Assembly (NCBI GenBank): GCA_004348925.1
Contig: RCMX01000001.1
Coordinates: 370,035-434,034, forward strand
Source: Actinomycetota bacterium
GTDB lineage: Bacteria; Actinomycetota; Coriobacteriia; Anaerosomatales; Anaerosomataceae
Direction of reading: 5' to 3'
DNA: 64,000 nt
Every line of letters begins with the position of its first letter. Position 1 is the first letter of the stretch. The position numbers were made by a program, and so were the translations under genes. Of the stretch, positions 44,507-55,700 are shown in pieces. Below the pieces are notes generated by a model, which made no database searches, was not told the DNA's origin, and worked only from the letters and a program-made list of their open reading frames with translations.

Positions 44507-45760
44507 ATGTCTGAAGTGCTCGCACTTGCCAACCGGGCCCGGGATGCGGCCAACGCGCTCGCCGCGACCTCGACCGACCAGCGCAATCGCGCACTGCTGG
44601 CGATGTCCCACGGGTTGATAGCGCGCCAGGAGGAGATCCTCGCCGCGAACGGTCGCGATATGGACGCCGCGCGCGTGAAGAACACACCTGCAGCGCTTCT
44701 CGATCGTCTCGAGCTGACGCCGGTGCGCATCAAGTCCATCTCCGAGGCGCTCAGGGGCCTCTCGCTGCTGCCCGATCCGATCGGTGAGGTCATCAGCGGG
44801 TCCCGGCTCGCGAACGGCATCTGGCTGCAGCAGGTCCGCGTGCCGATGGGCGTCGTCGCGATGATCTACGAGGCGCGCCCGAACGTGACAGCTGATGCAG
44901 CCGGCCTGTGCATCAAGACCGCGAATGCCGTCATCCTGCGCGGCGGTTCGATGGCCCAGGAGTCCAACCTGGCTCTCACGAAGGTGCTTGCCTCGGCAGC
45001 TGTGGGTGCGGGTATGCCCGAGGGGTGCATCCAGGCGGTAGAGTCGACCGATCACGCCGCTGCCGAGGAGCTCATGGGCCTCCATGGCAAGATCGACGTG
45101 CTCATCCCGCGTGGCGGCGCGAAGCTCATCCAGAGCGTCGTCGAGAACGCGAAAGTCCCCGTCATCGAGACCGGCGTCGGCAACTGCCACGTCTACATCC
45201 ACGCCGATGCCTCACCAAAGATGGCCGAGCGTATCGTCGTCAACGCCAAGTGCACCCGGCCCGGAGTGTGCAATGCTGCCGAGTCGCTGCTTGTGGACGC
45301 GGCCGTCTACGAGACGGTGCTGCCGCCCATCCTCAAAGCCCTCGAGCACGCAGGCGTCACGGTCTATGGTGACGAGAAGACGCGCTCGCTCGGCGCCATC
45401 ATGCGCATCCAGCCCGCAAGCGAAGAGGACTGGGGCACGGAGTACCTCGACATGAAGATCTCGTGCAAGGTCGTGAGCGGGCTCGACGAGGCGATCCGGC
45501 ACATCAACACGTACGGCACGAAGCACAGCGAGGCGATCGTCACCGAGGACTACGCGGCAGCCCTTCGCTTCCTGAACGAGATCGATGCTGCGGCCGTCTA
45601 CGTGAACGCATCGACGCGGTTCACCGACGGTGGCGAGTTCGGCCTTGGTGCCGAGATCGGCATCTCCACCCAGAAGCTCCACGCGCGCGGTCCGATGGGA
45701 CTCACGGCGCTCACAACAACGAAGTTCATGGCTATGGGGAGCGGTCAGATACGCGAGTGA
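44507..45760 (+). CDS. proA: Glutamate-5-semialdehyde dehydrogenase
   Basis: 417-aa NADPH-dependent reductase of glutamyl-5-phosphate, second step of proline synthesis. Typical segments are MIYEARPNVTADAAGL and the active-site cysteine in NAKCTRPGVCNAAESLL, plus GEFGLGAEIGISTQKLHARG. It follows proB by 54 bases and overlaps nadD. Confidence 0.96.
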   Translation: MSEVLALANRARDAANALAATSTDQRNRALLAMSHGLIARQEEILAANGRDMDAARVKNTPAALLDRLELTPVRIKSISEALRGLSLLPDPIGEVISGSRLANGIWLQQVRVPMGVVAMIYEARPNVTADAAGLCIKTANAVILRGGSMAQESNLALTKVLASAAVGAGMPEGCIQAVESTDHAAAEELMGLHGKIDVLIPRGGAKLIQSVVENAKVPVIETGVGNCHVYIHADASPKMAERIVVNAKCTRPGVCNAAESLLVDAAVYETVLPPILKALEHAGVTVYGDEKTRSLGAIMRIQPASEEDWGTEYLDMKISCKVVSGLDEAIRHINTYGTKHSEAIVTEDYAAALRFLNEIDAAAVYVNASTRFTDGGEFGLGAEIGISTQKLHARGPMGLTALTTTKFMAMGSGQIRE

Positions 45761-46371
45761 GAAAGCAACTCAGACTCGGGATAATGGGCGGCACGTTCGA
45801 CCCGATCCACTACGGTCATCTCGTGACTGCCGAGGAAGCGCTCGTCCAGTTCAACCTGGACAGGGTCGTCTTCATGCCGACGGGCGTCCCGGTGCGCAAG
45901 ACGCACCGTTCGGTCACGTCTGCCGAGCACCGCTATCTCATGACCGTGATCGCGACCGCGAGCAATCCCGACTTCGAGGTCTCCCGGCTGGAGATCGACC
46001 GACCGGGTCCGACGTACACCGTCGACACCATTCACGCGCTCCGTGATCTCTACGGTCCCCAGGCAGAGCTGTACTTCATCACCGGGGCCGATGCCGTCTG
46101 GGACATCCTTACATGGAAGGATTCTGTCGAGCTTGCCGGCGCATGCACCTTCATTGCTGCCACACGCCCCGGGTTCGACCTGGGGCGCTTCTCGGAAGAG
46201 CGCGAGCACGGGATCCAGATGGAGACGATGGAGGTCCCCGCGCTCGCGATCTCGTCGACCGACATCCGCTTGCGATTCGCCGACAGGCGACCGGTGCGCT
46301 ACCTGCTGCCGGAGGCCGTCTCGGCGTACGTCGCCAAGAACGAGCTCTACGCCGAGGAGGTCACCCCGTGA
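45757..46371 (+). CDS. nadD: Nicotinate-nucleotide adenylyltransferase
   Basis: 204-aa enzyme making nicotinate adenine dinucleotide in NAD synthesis. IMGGTFDPIHYGHLV carries the (H/T)xGH nucleotidyl-transfer motif; ISSTDIRLRF is the second. GTG 45757 overlaps the proA stop (GTGA). Confidence 0.95.
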   Translation: MRKQLRLGIMGGTFDPIHYGHLVTAEEALVQFNLDRVVFMPTGVPVRKTHRSVTSAEHRYLMTVIATASNPDFEVSRLEIDRPGPTYTVDTIHALRDLYGPQAELYFITGADAVWDILTWKDSVELAGACTFIAATRPGFDLGRFSEEREHGIQMETMEVPALAISSTDIRLRFADRRPVRYLLPEAVSAYVAKNELYAEEVTP

Positions 46372-46946
46372 CCGATCTCTGGGACAGGGCACTTGCGGCG
46401 ATGCGGGAACGGCTGGGCGCGGAAGGCATGCGGCACTCCCTCGGCGTTGCCGACACCGCGGCGCGCCTTGCCGAGACGTACGGTGTGGATGTCGAGCCCG
46501 CGCGGCTGGCAGGTCTGCTCCATGATTGGGCGAAGGATGCGACCGCAAGCGAGCTGCTCTCGGCTGCCGATGACCATGGGATTCCCGTGACCGATGTGGA
46601 TCGCGCCGTGCCGTACCTGTTGCATGCTCCGGTTGCCGCCGCGGAGCTGAAGGCGGCGATGCCGGACCTTGACGATCAGGTTCTGGCTGCGGTGGCGGCG
46701 CACACGTACGGCGCCGAATCGATGTCGCCGATCGATCTGATCGTCTACGTGGCGGATACGATCGAACCGGGTCGCGTCCACGCCGGCGTGGAGACGCTTC
46801 GTGACGCGGTCGGCGTGGTGTCGCTGCAGGAGCTGTTCATGCTCGCCTACGCGAGCTCGCTGCGACATCTGGTGGATTCCCGTCGCCGGATCCATCCCGC
46901 GACGGTGGCCTTGTGGAATCGGCTTGTCTCGGAGGATCCGAGATGA
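46368..46946 (+). CDS. yqeK: YqeK-type HD-domain hydrolase
   Basis: 192-aa HD phosphohydrolase; YqeK enzymes cleave diadenosine tetraphosphate symmetrically. HD motifs are RHSLGVADTAARLAE, GLLHDWAKD, HAPVAAAEL and VAAHTYG. GTG 46368 overlaps nadD (GTGA), the usual neighbour. Confidence 0.92.
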   Translation: MTDLWDRALAAMRERLGAEGMRHSLGVADTAARLAETYGVDVEPARLAGLLHDWAKDATASELLSAADDHGIPVTDVDRAVPYLLHAPVAAAELKAAMPDLDDQVLAAVAAHTYGAESMSPIDLIVYVADTIEPGRVHAGVETLRDAVGVVSLQELFMLAYASSLRHLVDSRRRIHPATVALWNRLVSEDPR

Positions 46947-48139
46947 GCCGGTCGAGGCGCACACGCAGTGCTGTCGAGCCGGTCGAGATCGACGAGATCG
47001 TGCTGCACGACGACGAGCGCTCTGACGCCGACTATCCTCGGCGACGGACGCACGTCGAGAAGCCGCCGGCGCCCGTCGTGGGCTACCGCGCCACCAAGCG
47101 GAGCTCCAAGGGTGGGAAGCGACTTCGCCGGGCGGCTCAGACCGCACGCGTGAAGGCCGAGGTTTCTGACACCGCCGACAGCGTCGGGCGCGCGGTCGGT
47201 TCCGGTCTGAAGTACGCGGGGATGGGCATCGGAGCGGTCGTCGTGCTGGCCCTGGTGTTCGTGCTCGTGGCGACAGGCATCAACCAGGCCGCTCGCTTCC
47301 TGGCCAAGCGGCAAGCGGCCAAGGAGAACTCGCCGGCCGCCGTCAAAGAGCGCGCGAAGGATAACCTGCTCGTCATCGGGACCGACGGCACGAATGGGGC
47401 CGACTTCCTCGCGATTCGGCTGGATGAGAAGAACGGACAGGTCTTCGGTGTTGCGGTTCCCGACGGCGCGTTCATGGAGGTCCCCGGCCAGGGGTTCGAA
47501 CGCATCGGGGATTCGTTCAAGGCCGGGCCCGAGGTCTCGATGGCCGCCATTTCGAACTACCTCACCGTCCCGTTCGAGCGCTACATCGTCGTGACTAAAG
47601 AGGCATACCAGGACGCGCTGAAGAACCAGTCGCTCAAGGGCCTGATGGCCACCGTCACGGCTACGGACCTAGCTGACGCCGACGCGCAGCGCATCAGCGC
47701 CTTCATGGAGGGCGTGAAGACCGATCAGGTCGCGTTGGTTCCGTTGCCGGTCAAACCCATCAATCTCGGGCAGCAGACATACTTCGAACCACAGCGCGAC
47801 CAGGTCGCGGACTTGTTGCTTTTGTGGTGGGGGGTCAAGCTCGGCTCGGATGAGGGCGTGGTCCGCGCGATCGTGTACAACGGCGCCGGACGTCCGGGTG
47901 TCGCCGGCGAAGCTGCGCAGGAGCTCATCAAGGCCGGCATCCGCGTCATCGACACCAAGAATGCGGATCGTTTCGACTACAAGGAGACGTTGATCGTTGT
48001 GCAAGACGGCGACCTTGAGGCCGGCGCAACGATACGTGAGGTGTTGGGAGTCGGGAAGATCGTCGATCAACCGTCCGAGCAGGACGTGGCTGATATCATC
48101 GTCATCATCGGACAAGACTGGAAGGCGCCGAAAGGGTGA
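46943..48139 (+). CDS. LCP-like/LytR C-terminal domain membrane protein
   Basis: 398 aa. A charged cytoplasmic N-terminus (1-90), one helix (about 95-115, GAVVVLALVFVLVATGI), an LCP-like domain (NLLVIGTDGTNGADFLAIRL onward) and a C-terminal LytR_C domain (VRAIVYNGAGRPGVAGEAA). LCP enzymes attach glycopolymers to peptidoglycan, but the arginine motifs (RSDT, PRDT) of active LCP proteins read GADF and PDGA here, so catalysis is doubtful. The place between yqeK and rsfS is normal for Gram-positives. ATG overlaps yqeK. Confidence 0.8.
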   Translation: MSRSRRTRSAVEPVEIDEIVLHDDERSDADYPRRRTHVEKPPAPVVGYRATKRSSKGGKRLRRAAQTARVKAEVSDTADSVGRAVGSGLKYAGMGIGAVVVLALVFVLVATGINQAARFLAKRQAAKENSPAAVKERAKDNLLVIGTDGTNGADFLAIRLDEKNGQVFGVAVPDGAFMEVPGQGFERIGDSFKAGPEVSMAAISNYLTVPFERYIVVTKEAYQDALKNQSLKGLMATVTATDLADADAQRISAFMEGVKTDQVALVPLPVKPINLGQQTYFEPQRDQVADLLLLWWGVKLGSDEGVVRAIVYNGAGRPGVAGEAAQELIKAGIRVIDTKNADRFDYKETLIVVQDGDLEAGATIREVLGVGKIVDQPSEQDVADIIVIIGQDWKAPKG

Positions 48140-48537
48140 TCCTGCTGGAGATCAAAGAGTATGCCTTGCTCGCCGCACGTGCGGCAGCCGAGAAGAAGGC
48201 CAGCGACGTTGTGGTGCTTGATGTGGCCCCCTCGCTCGTTATCACCGACTACTTCGTGATCGCATCCGGGGCCACCGATCGCCAGGTCCACGCGATTGCC
48301 GATGAGGTAGAGGCGCAGCTCAAAGCTGCGGGGCTTCGTGCCATCGGTCGCGAGGGCGAGCGAGAAGCAAGATGGATCCTGCTGGATTTCGGCGACATCG
48401 TCGTTCACGTCTTCCAGCCTGACGAACGCGAGTTCTACCGCCTGGAGAAGCTCTGGAGCGACACCGAGCGCCTGACGCTTCCCGACGATGTCGTGAACGC
48501 ATCCCCGGCAGATGAACGCGAGCACGACGAGTCGTGA
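48136..48537 (+). CDS. rsfS: Ribosome silencing factor RsfS
   Basis: 133-aa factor that binds L14 and blocks subunit joining in slow growth. Pattern ASDVVVLDVAPSLVITDYFVI and ARWILLDFGDIVVHVFQPDEREFY is typical. GTG 48136 overlaps the LCP-like gene (GTGA). Confidence 0.95.
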   Translation: MILLEIKEYALLAARAAAEKKASDVVVLDVAPSLVITDYFVIASGATDRQVHAIADEVEAQLKAAGLRAIGREGEREARWILLDFGDIVVHVFQPDEREFYRLEKLWSDTERLTLPDDVVNASPADEREHDES

Positions 48538-49487
48538 CGCCGACTGTGAAGCGTCTCCTCGTCACGCTGTCGCTCGTGGGCGTATGCGTGGTGTGGGGCG
48601 GAACGTTCGTCATGGTGAAAGACGCGGTATCAGGCTACCCTCTGTACGCCTTCCTCGGCTGGCGGTTCGCGATCGCGGTCGCAGCATTCTTAATGCTGTT
48701 TCCCAAGACGTTCCGACGCTTTGCGCCGGGCACGATCCGCGTCGGCCTGCTTGCAGGGGCGTTCCTCATCGCTGGCTACGTGTTCCAGACATGGGGACTC
48801 CAGGGAACGACGGCATCGAAGGCCGCATTCATCACGGGGATGTTCGTGGTGATCACGCCTGCGATGCAGGCCATCGTGCTTCGTCGTCCGCCGCGGTGGA
48901 CGACGGTCGCAGGCGTCGTTCTTGCGGTGCTCGGCCTATGGCTGCTCTCGGGCGCAAGCGCTGACGGTTGGACGCCGGGGGACACGCGTGTCTTGTTGTG
49001 CGCGATCGCGTACTCGGCACACATGATCGTCCTCGGGGGCCCCGGTAGGCAGCATGATGCCCGTGCGTTGACGCTAGTGCAGCTCGCGGTGACCGGTCTT
49101 GCGTGCGGTGCCGTGTCGGTGGTCGTCGAGCGGCCATATGTGTGGCCGACCCCGAGCGTCTGGGTGGCACTCGTCGTCACCGGCGTGCTTGCCAGCGCCG
49201 TGGCGTTTGCGGTGCAGACGTACGCGCAGCGGATCCTCTCACCTGCGAAGACCGCACTGGTACTTATCATGGAGCCGGTGTTCGGCGGCATCTTCGGCTG
49301 GTTGGCCGGGGATGCGCTTGGTATCAAGGGAATCGCCGGTGGCGCTCTCATCTTCTGTGGCATGCTCACCGCCGAATTCCTGGGGAGCGCGCGGGGTCCT
49401 GAAGAGCACATCCAGCTGGAGGCTGCGCTCGAAGGCCCGTCTGTGGCCGTGATCGAGTCCGGACCTGCTTCGGGCAGTGCCGAATGA
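48534..49487 (+). CDS. EamA/DMT superfamily transporter
   Basis: 317-aa exporter-like membrane protein with about ten spans in two EamA repeats (VWGGTFVMVKDA start; second repeat about 155-290 with SPAKTALVLIMEPVFGG). Substrate unknown. GTG overlaps the rsfS stop (GTGA). Confidence 0.88.
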   Translation: MTPTVKRLLVTLSLVGVCVVWGGTFVMVKDAVSGYPLYAFLGWRFAIAVAAFLMLFPKTFRRFAPGTIRVGLLAGAFLIAGYVFQTWGLQGTTASKAAFITGMFVVITPAMQAIVLRRPPRWTTVAGVVLAVLGLWLLSGASADGWTPGDTRVLLCAIAYSAHMIVLGGPGRQHDARALTLVQLAVTGLACGAVSVVVERPYVWPTPSVWVALVVTGVLASAVAFAVQTYAQRILSPAKTALVLIMEPVFGGIFGWLAGDALGIKGIAGGALIFCGMLTAEFLGSARGPEEHIQLEAALEGPSVAVIESGPASGSAE

Positions 49488-49492
49488 CACGG

Positions 49493-49520
49493 TTGACCGC
49501 TTCCCGGTGGCTGCTATACT
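49493..49520 (+). promoter_or_regulatory. Promoter of tRNA-Ala
   Basis: TTGACC and TATACT with a 16-base spacer and a TGC extension. The -10 box ends 30 bases before the tRNA. Near-consensus. Confidence 0.75.
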
Positions 49521-49550
49521 AGCGCTTGCCGTTTTACGGCACCCAGATGT

Positions 49551-49626
49551 GGGGCCATAGCTCAGCTGGGAGAGCGTCTGGCTGGCAGCCAGAAGGTCAG
49601 GGGTTCGAGCCCCCTTGGCTCCACCA
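49551..49626 (+). tRNA. tRNA-Ala (anticodon GGC)
   Basis: Acceptor GGGGCCA/TGGCTCC, anticodon stem TCTGG/CCAGA with loop CTGGCAG (GGC at 49584-49586, reading GCC/GCU), T arm AGGGG-TTCGAGC-CCCCT. CCA is encoded. Confidence 0.95.
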
Positions 49627-49639
49627 AGAGAAACCACCG

Positions 49640-49665
49640 GAAGAGCGGACTCATGTCCGCTCTTC
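49640..49665 (+). terminator. Terminator after tRNA-Ala
   Basis: GAAGAGCGGAC and GTCCGCTCTTC form a perfect 11-base stem with a TCAT loop, ending in a pyrimidine-rich stretch. Confidence 0.8.
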
Positions 49666-49744
49666 TGCTGTTCGTGCACACCGCGGCCGTGATAGGATGG
49701 TATTATTAGCTGTTATTAAGTCGACGACACGGAGGGTCAACCGT

Positions 49745-52700
49745 ATGCGACGCGGTTCTGCGCGCTACGTACTGACATCGCCCGGAAGATCGATGCGCCG
49801 CATCTCGGCTGCACTCGCCGTCCTGTGCGTCGCAGTTGCTGCCAGCGTGGTGTGGCCCGCCGTCGCACAGGCCGCCAACCCCCACGGGGCGTACACCTCT
49901 TCAAGCCGTTCATGCGTCCTGTGTCACGATCTTCACGTGGCAGACGGCGACACGGTTCTCAACGCACCATCACAGAAGCTGCTGTGCTACAACTGCCACG
50001 ACGGCTCGGGTAGCACCTTCAACGCAAAGGCGGAGTTCGGCGAGTCCGTGCTTGGAACGACCACCGCCAAGAGCGCACACCCCGTGCCGACCGGCGTGAT
50101 GCAGTGCGCCGACTGCCACACTCCGCACGCCGGGCCGACCGAGGGCAATCCGGGATCGTTGAGCGCAGGGTCAGCGGAAGCGACCAGCGGGGTCGCGGTA
50201 TGTGGCGCATGCCATGGCACCGGTTCTGCGCTGCCGGGCGGGAACCTTGCCGCCCCGATCGAGGGCACGCCGCACGCGTCGCTCACATCCTCGGCAAGCG
50301 TAGCGGGTATCGGGTGCGTCGCATGTCACGAGCCGCACGCCTCATCGAACGCCGATCTGGTGCGCGCCACGCTCAGGACCGAATCGCAGACGACCATCAC
50401 CGTTACCGGCGAGCCCGGGCTGTGTCTTGGCTGCCATCAGGACAGCGGTGGCATCTATGCGGGTGCGTCGGCCGCAGGCGCGCAGAAGCATTCCACGGTC
50501 ACCAGTTCCACGAAGGCGCTGACATCGTGGCCGGGCGCATCAGGCACCGCCGCGGGATGCGACGGGTGCCACGAGCCGCACGGCACAGGGAGTGGTCCTT
50601 CGTACACGCGCGTCTCGGGAGAGCAGCTGTGCCGTACGTGTCACGACGACGCGTCGCTCACGTATCCCGCGGGCTACTCGTATCGGGGAGCAGGCACGTT
50701 CAGCGGCTCCGGTCATGAGGGCATCACGGCTCCCGGCATCAGCTACATCTCGGTTCTCGCCGAGCCGCCCGGATTCGCAGCATGGGAAAGCACCGTACCT
50801 CCGACGCCGGGAAGCCCCGGAACGCCGGTCGCGGCCCCGCGTGCGGCCGCGCTGCTCGCGAGCGATGGGTCTCGATTGGTGACCTCGCTTCAGCTCGCCG
50901 ATGGCAATTGGGACTATCAGACGTACCGCTTCAAGGCTCCCATCGCGCGCGGCGATATGACTTCAATTCGCGTGCATTGGGAGGGCTATGGCGAAGAGGC
51001 TGTAGGCTTCCCGGTTGCGCTCTCGGCGTGGAACGTCGGTACGGGGACGTGGGATCTGCTCCAGAGCGCCCAGATGGTCACGCAGACGACGGTGAACCTG
51101 CCGCTCTCTGCCGCGAACCATGTGGGAGATGACGGATATGTGTACCTCATGGCCAAGGCGCGCTACTCGCGAGACGAAGCGCTCGTCTCGGGGCCCACGA
51201 TTACGGCTATCAACGGCTACACCGCGCAGGTCGATTGGGTGACTTCAGGGCTGACGAGCAGCTACGTGGATTACGGGACGACTTCGTCGTACACGAAGAC
51301 GGCCGGCACAGCGACGCGTTCCCAGACGCACTCGGTCCGGATAACCGGACTCACCCCGGGCGTATGGCACTTCCGCGTACGCTCCGTTGCGTTGGATGGA
51401 AGCTCGTACACCTCCGGCGACATGGTGCAGGGCATTCCTCGGCCGACGATCTCGCCGTACCCCGTCGGTCCCGCATGGTTGGGGACGGATGTCCTCCGTA
51501 CGTTCACCTGGGCGGCGCCGCTCGCGGCACCCGGCGGGCCGTTCGAGTTCAGGTTCTTCCTCTACAAAGACAGCGTGCTCTACTCGTCCACCGACTGGAC
51601 CACCGCGACCACCCGCGACGAGACGCTCGGTCTCGGGGCCTATACGTGGCGTGTCGAGGCGCGCGATGCTGCCGGGAACACGTACGGTTACTCCGTCTGG
51701 GGCACGTTCTACGTCTACGATGCTACCGGGTCGTGCCCGTTCCTCTTCACCTGGGATGGCGGGAAGTTCGACTACGAGGCCGACCTGTACACGACGGGCA
51801 AGCTGGCGAGCCCGCGTGCGAATGGCACGTACCAAAAGCCGAACCCCAACGACTACTATGTGCTCGAGAACACGCCCGTGGAGAAGGACGGCGCGCTGGA
51901 GCTGCGCCTCGTGGAGGAGCGGTTTGAGACCGACTACCTCGACACGTTCAAGCTCTTCGCCGTCGACGTCCCCGAGGGTCGCACGGTCGTGGCCGAGAAG
52001 ATCCCGCAAGGCGGCACCTATCAGCCGCTCGAGGACGTCATCCACACCGTGAGCTCCACGATGAGCGCGCCGCTCTCGGCCACCCGCGTCAAGACCGGCG
52101 AAGACGTGCTCGCTGCAATCGCCGAGAGCGACGGTGTCTACGCCGTTCTCTCGCCGGATGTAGAACAGCCCGGGTACGAGTCGATCGAGCTCGACCTCGG
52201 CGACCTGTCGGATGCAGACGCGGTCAAGCTGGTCTTCGAGGGTATGAGCCGCTTCCCCGAGACGCCGGAGGGCAAGGCTCTCGGCACCGCGGGCGTGCGG
52301 CAGAAGGTCGAGGTCATAGACGCAAGCGGGAAGTGGGTCGCGCTTCCCGGCGACTGGCCCAAGCCTGCCGAGTTCGCGCGTCCGTACATGCTCGATCTCA
52401 CCGGGAGGTTCCCGACGAACGACCACCGCGTCCGTCTGACGTTCCTTCTCAAGACGTACGTGGACTCCGTCAAACTCGACACGACGGCCGATGAGCCGCT
52501 CAAGGTGACCGAGGTAGAGCGGACGTCGGCCGAACTTCGTCGGCATGGCGTTGACGGCAAGTCCTCGGAAGGTGACATCTACGAGTACGTGTACGGGGAG
52601 CCAAACGGCGAGTCCGGCTACCTGCCGGGAAACTACACGCGATTCGGCGAGGTCGGCCCGCTGCTTGACGATGCGGATGACAAGCATGTCATCTACGGCC

Positions 52701-55700
52701 GCGGCGACGAGATCGCGATGCGCTACAGGCGTCCCGCCCCGGCGCAGGACGGCATGACGCACACGTACGTCGTGTACGCGAAGGGCTACTACAAAGACCT
52801 GAACACCGACGTCGAGAAGACCGTCGAACCACTGCCGTTCTCGGCGATGAGCAACTACCCGTATCCGGCAAGCGAACACTATCCGAATGACGCCGAGCAT
52901 GTGGCATATCAGGCCGAGTGGAACACGCGTGTCGAGGGTGTGGGCGCGATCGCACCTGAAGCGACCTCGCAGGGAATGCTCGAGAGCGCGGTCGGTTGGG
53001 TGAAGGCGACCGCCGTACGGGTGTGGGATAGGGTTGTCGCTCTGGTCACGCCGACTGCTGGCGACGCCGCCGTCGCGGCGGCCGAGACAGAGCCGCTGCA
53101 CCGGTCGCTCAACACCGACGTCGTGGCGCTTGAGGTGACAGGCGTCGGGACCGCCTCGGCAAATGCGTGCGCGGCGTGCCACGCGCCGCACGGCGGGGCC
53201 GACTCAGGGAAGCTCCTGACGGGCGGTCGCGGAGCAGCCGATGGACGCACCTGCACGGCGGATGGTACGGGAGCGTGCCACGACAACGCGGCCAACTCCG
53301 CATCGGGCATCGACATCCGGACAGCGTTCACCGTCGGTTCGGATGCGCGGGCGCGGCACGATGTCATGCCGGCCGATCAGCGTGCATCCGGTGGCAAGAC
53401 GGCGTGCGGCGACTGTCACAACCCGCATTCGAACAATGCCGAGGTGCGCTTCTCGGACCCGGACGATCCGTCGAAGACGATCGCGTCGCCGCTGGCCAGT
53501 CTCGTCGCTTCGGACGGCAGCGTGTGGGCGCTTGTCGGTGCCAGCCATGATGCCCTGGCGCCGAACATCACCAACATCGCCATCACGGCGAGTGCCACGA
53601 ACCAGTCATCACCCACAGTCACGTGGCAGACGCTCGGTGATGCGTCCAGTTCATGGGTCGACTGGGGCACCACTACCGCGTACGAACTGGGCAACGCGAG
53701 CTCCGGAACGCCGTTCGGCAACAACACGCTGGTGACGGCGCATTCCGTCCCGATGAGCTCCCTGGCGACCGGCACCGTCTATCACTACCGCGTGCGTAGC
53801 ACCGACGCGCTCGGGAACACCGCCGTATCCGAGGACCGTACGTACAAGGTAACCGATCCGCCCCCCGTTCCCATGATGTCGGATCTGACGACCGTGACCG
53901 GCCCCGGCATCGGGCCCATTCCGGTAGCAGTGTCGTGCGCTCCGGTTGAGAGCTCCGACGGCCATGCTGTCGAGTACCAGTTCGAGGCGACCGGTCAACC
54001 GGCTTCCGGTTGGCTCGCAGCTCCGTCATGGAGCCCGTACTACTACGATGGAGCCTACAGCGCTCGCGTGCGTGCGCGTGATGCAATCGATCAGCAGGCC
54101 GTCTCGGCGTGGTCTGCGTACGATAGCTTCGTCGTCACGAGCGCTCCGTACATCGACAGCGGGTCGTGCCCGTTCCTCTTCACCTGGAACGGCACCGACT
54201 TCGACTACGAGGCGGACCTCTACACGACGAGCAAGCTGGCAAGCCAGCGCGCGAACGGTACGTATCAGAAGCCGAACCCCAACGACTACTACGTCCTGCA
54301 TAACACGCCGGCTGAACGCGACGGCGCCTACGAGCTGCGACTCGTGGAGGAGCGGTTTGAGACCGATTACCTCGACACGTTCAAGCTCTTCGCCGTCGAC
54401 GTTCCCGAAGGTCGCACGGTCGTGGCCGAGAAGATCCCGCAAGGCGGCACCTATCAGCCGATCGGTGACGTCATCCACACCGTGAGCTCCACCCTCGAGC
54501 GGCCCCTCTCGGCCACCCGCGTCAAGACCGGCGAAGACGTGCTCGCTGCGATCGCCGAGAACGACGGCGTCTACGCGACGCTCTCGCCGGACCAGGAACG
54601 TCCCGGCTATGAGTCCATCGAGCTCGACCTGGGTGACCTGTCGGGCGCCGAGGCGGTCAAGCTGGTCTTCCAGGGGATGTCGCGGTTCCCGAAGACGGAT
54701 GACGGCAAGATCCTTGGCACGTCCGGTGTCCGACAGAAGGTCGAAGTGCTCGACGGGAACGGCAACTGGGTCGCGTTGCCGGGCGAATGGCCGAAGCCTG
54801 CCGAGTTCGCCCGACCATACATGCTGGACCTCACCGGCAAGTTCCTCACCGATGACTATCGCGTCCGCCTGACGTTCCTCCTCAAGACGTACGTGGACTC
54901 GGTCAAGCTGGACACGACGGCCGATGAGCCGTTGACGGTTACGGAGGTCCAGAGGACGTCGGCCGAGTTGCGTCAGCACGGTACTGATGCGAAGTCTTCC
55001 GACGGTGACATCTACGAGTACGTCTACGGCGCGGCCAACGGGTTCGAGGGGTACTTCCCCGGCGACTACACCCGCTACGGCGAGGTAGGTCCGCTGCTGG
55101 ACGCCACAGACGACAAGTTCGTGATCTACGGGGGCGGCGACGAGATCGTCCTGCGCTTCGACGTCCCGGATGAGCCTGTCGAGGGGACCGCGCGGTCGTT
55201 CGTGGTGTTCGCTGACGGCTACTACAAGGACCTGAACACCGACGTTCCGAAGACCGTCGAGCCGCTGCCGTTCTCGGCGATGAGCAACTACCCGTATCCC
55301 GCCGGCGAGCACTACCCGGACGACGCGGAGCATGTGGCGTATCAGGCCGAGTGGAACACGCGCACGGTGGGCAGCATGTCCGCTCCCGCCGCGGCGCAGG
55401 GAACCGCTGCGTTCGCCACGTACCACACGCCGTCGAAGGCCGCCGCCACCTCGACGCGAGTCGCGTTCGGCGAGTATCACGCGGACGCGTGGCTGCCGGA
55501 GTTCGAGGACACGTTCTCGGTCGACAGCGACCAGTTCTACGCGAAGGTTGAGCTCAAGGACGGGTCGGTGACCACCGTGACCGTCTCGGCTGGCTGGGAG
55601 AGCGAGTCGACCGAGGCGGCGAAGCCCACCCCGGCATCACCGGGCACGCAGGTGGCGGCGAGTTCCATCGCCAGCCTGACCGCCGATGACGGTAGCTACT

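Noticed and set aside
49551..49700. tRNA-Ala as an integration site for a mobile element carrying the cytochrome
   Set aside because: No integrase, no direct repeat of the tRNA 3' end and no change in base composition were seen.
49526..49744. Upstream extension of the cytochrome frame
   Set aside because: It would translate through tRNA-Ala and its terminator; the signal peptide and ribosome site place the start at 49745.
51245..53191. Long minus-strand frame inside the cytochrome gene, and a similar one at 54026-55480
   Set aside because: Both are antisense shadows of the two repeated modules, which is why they resemble each other; no family motif is present.
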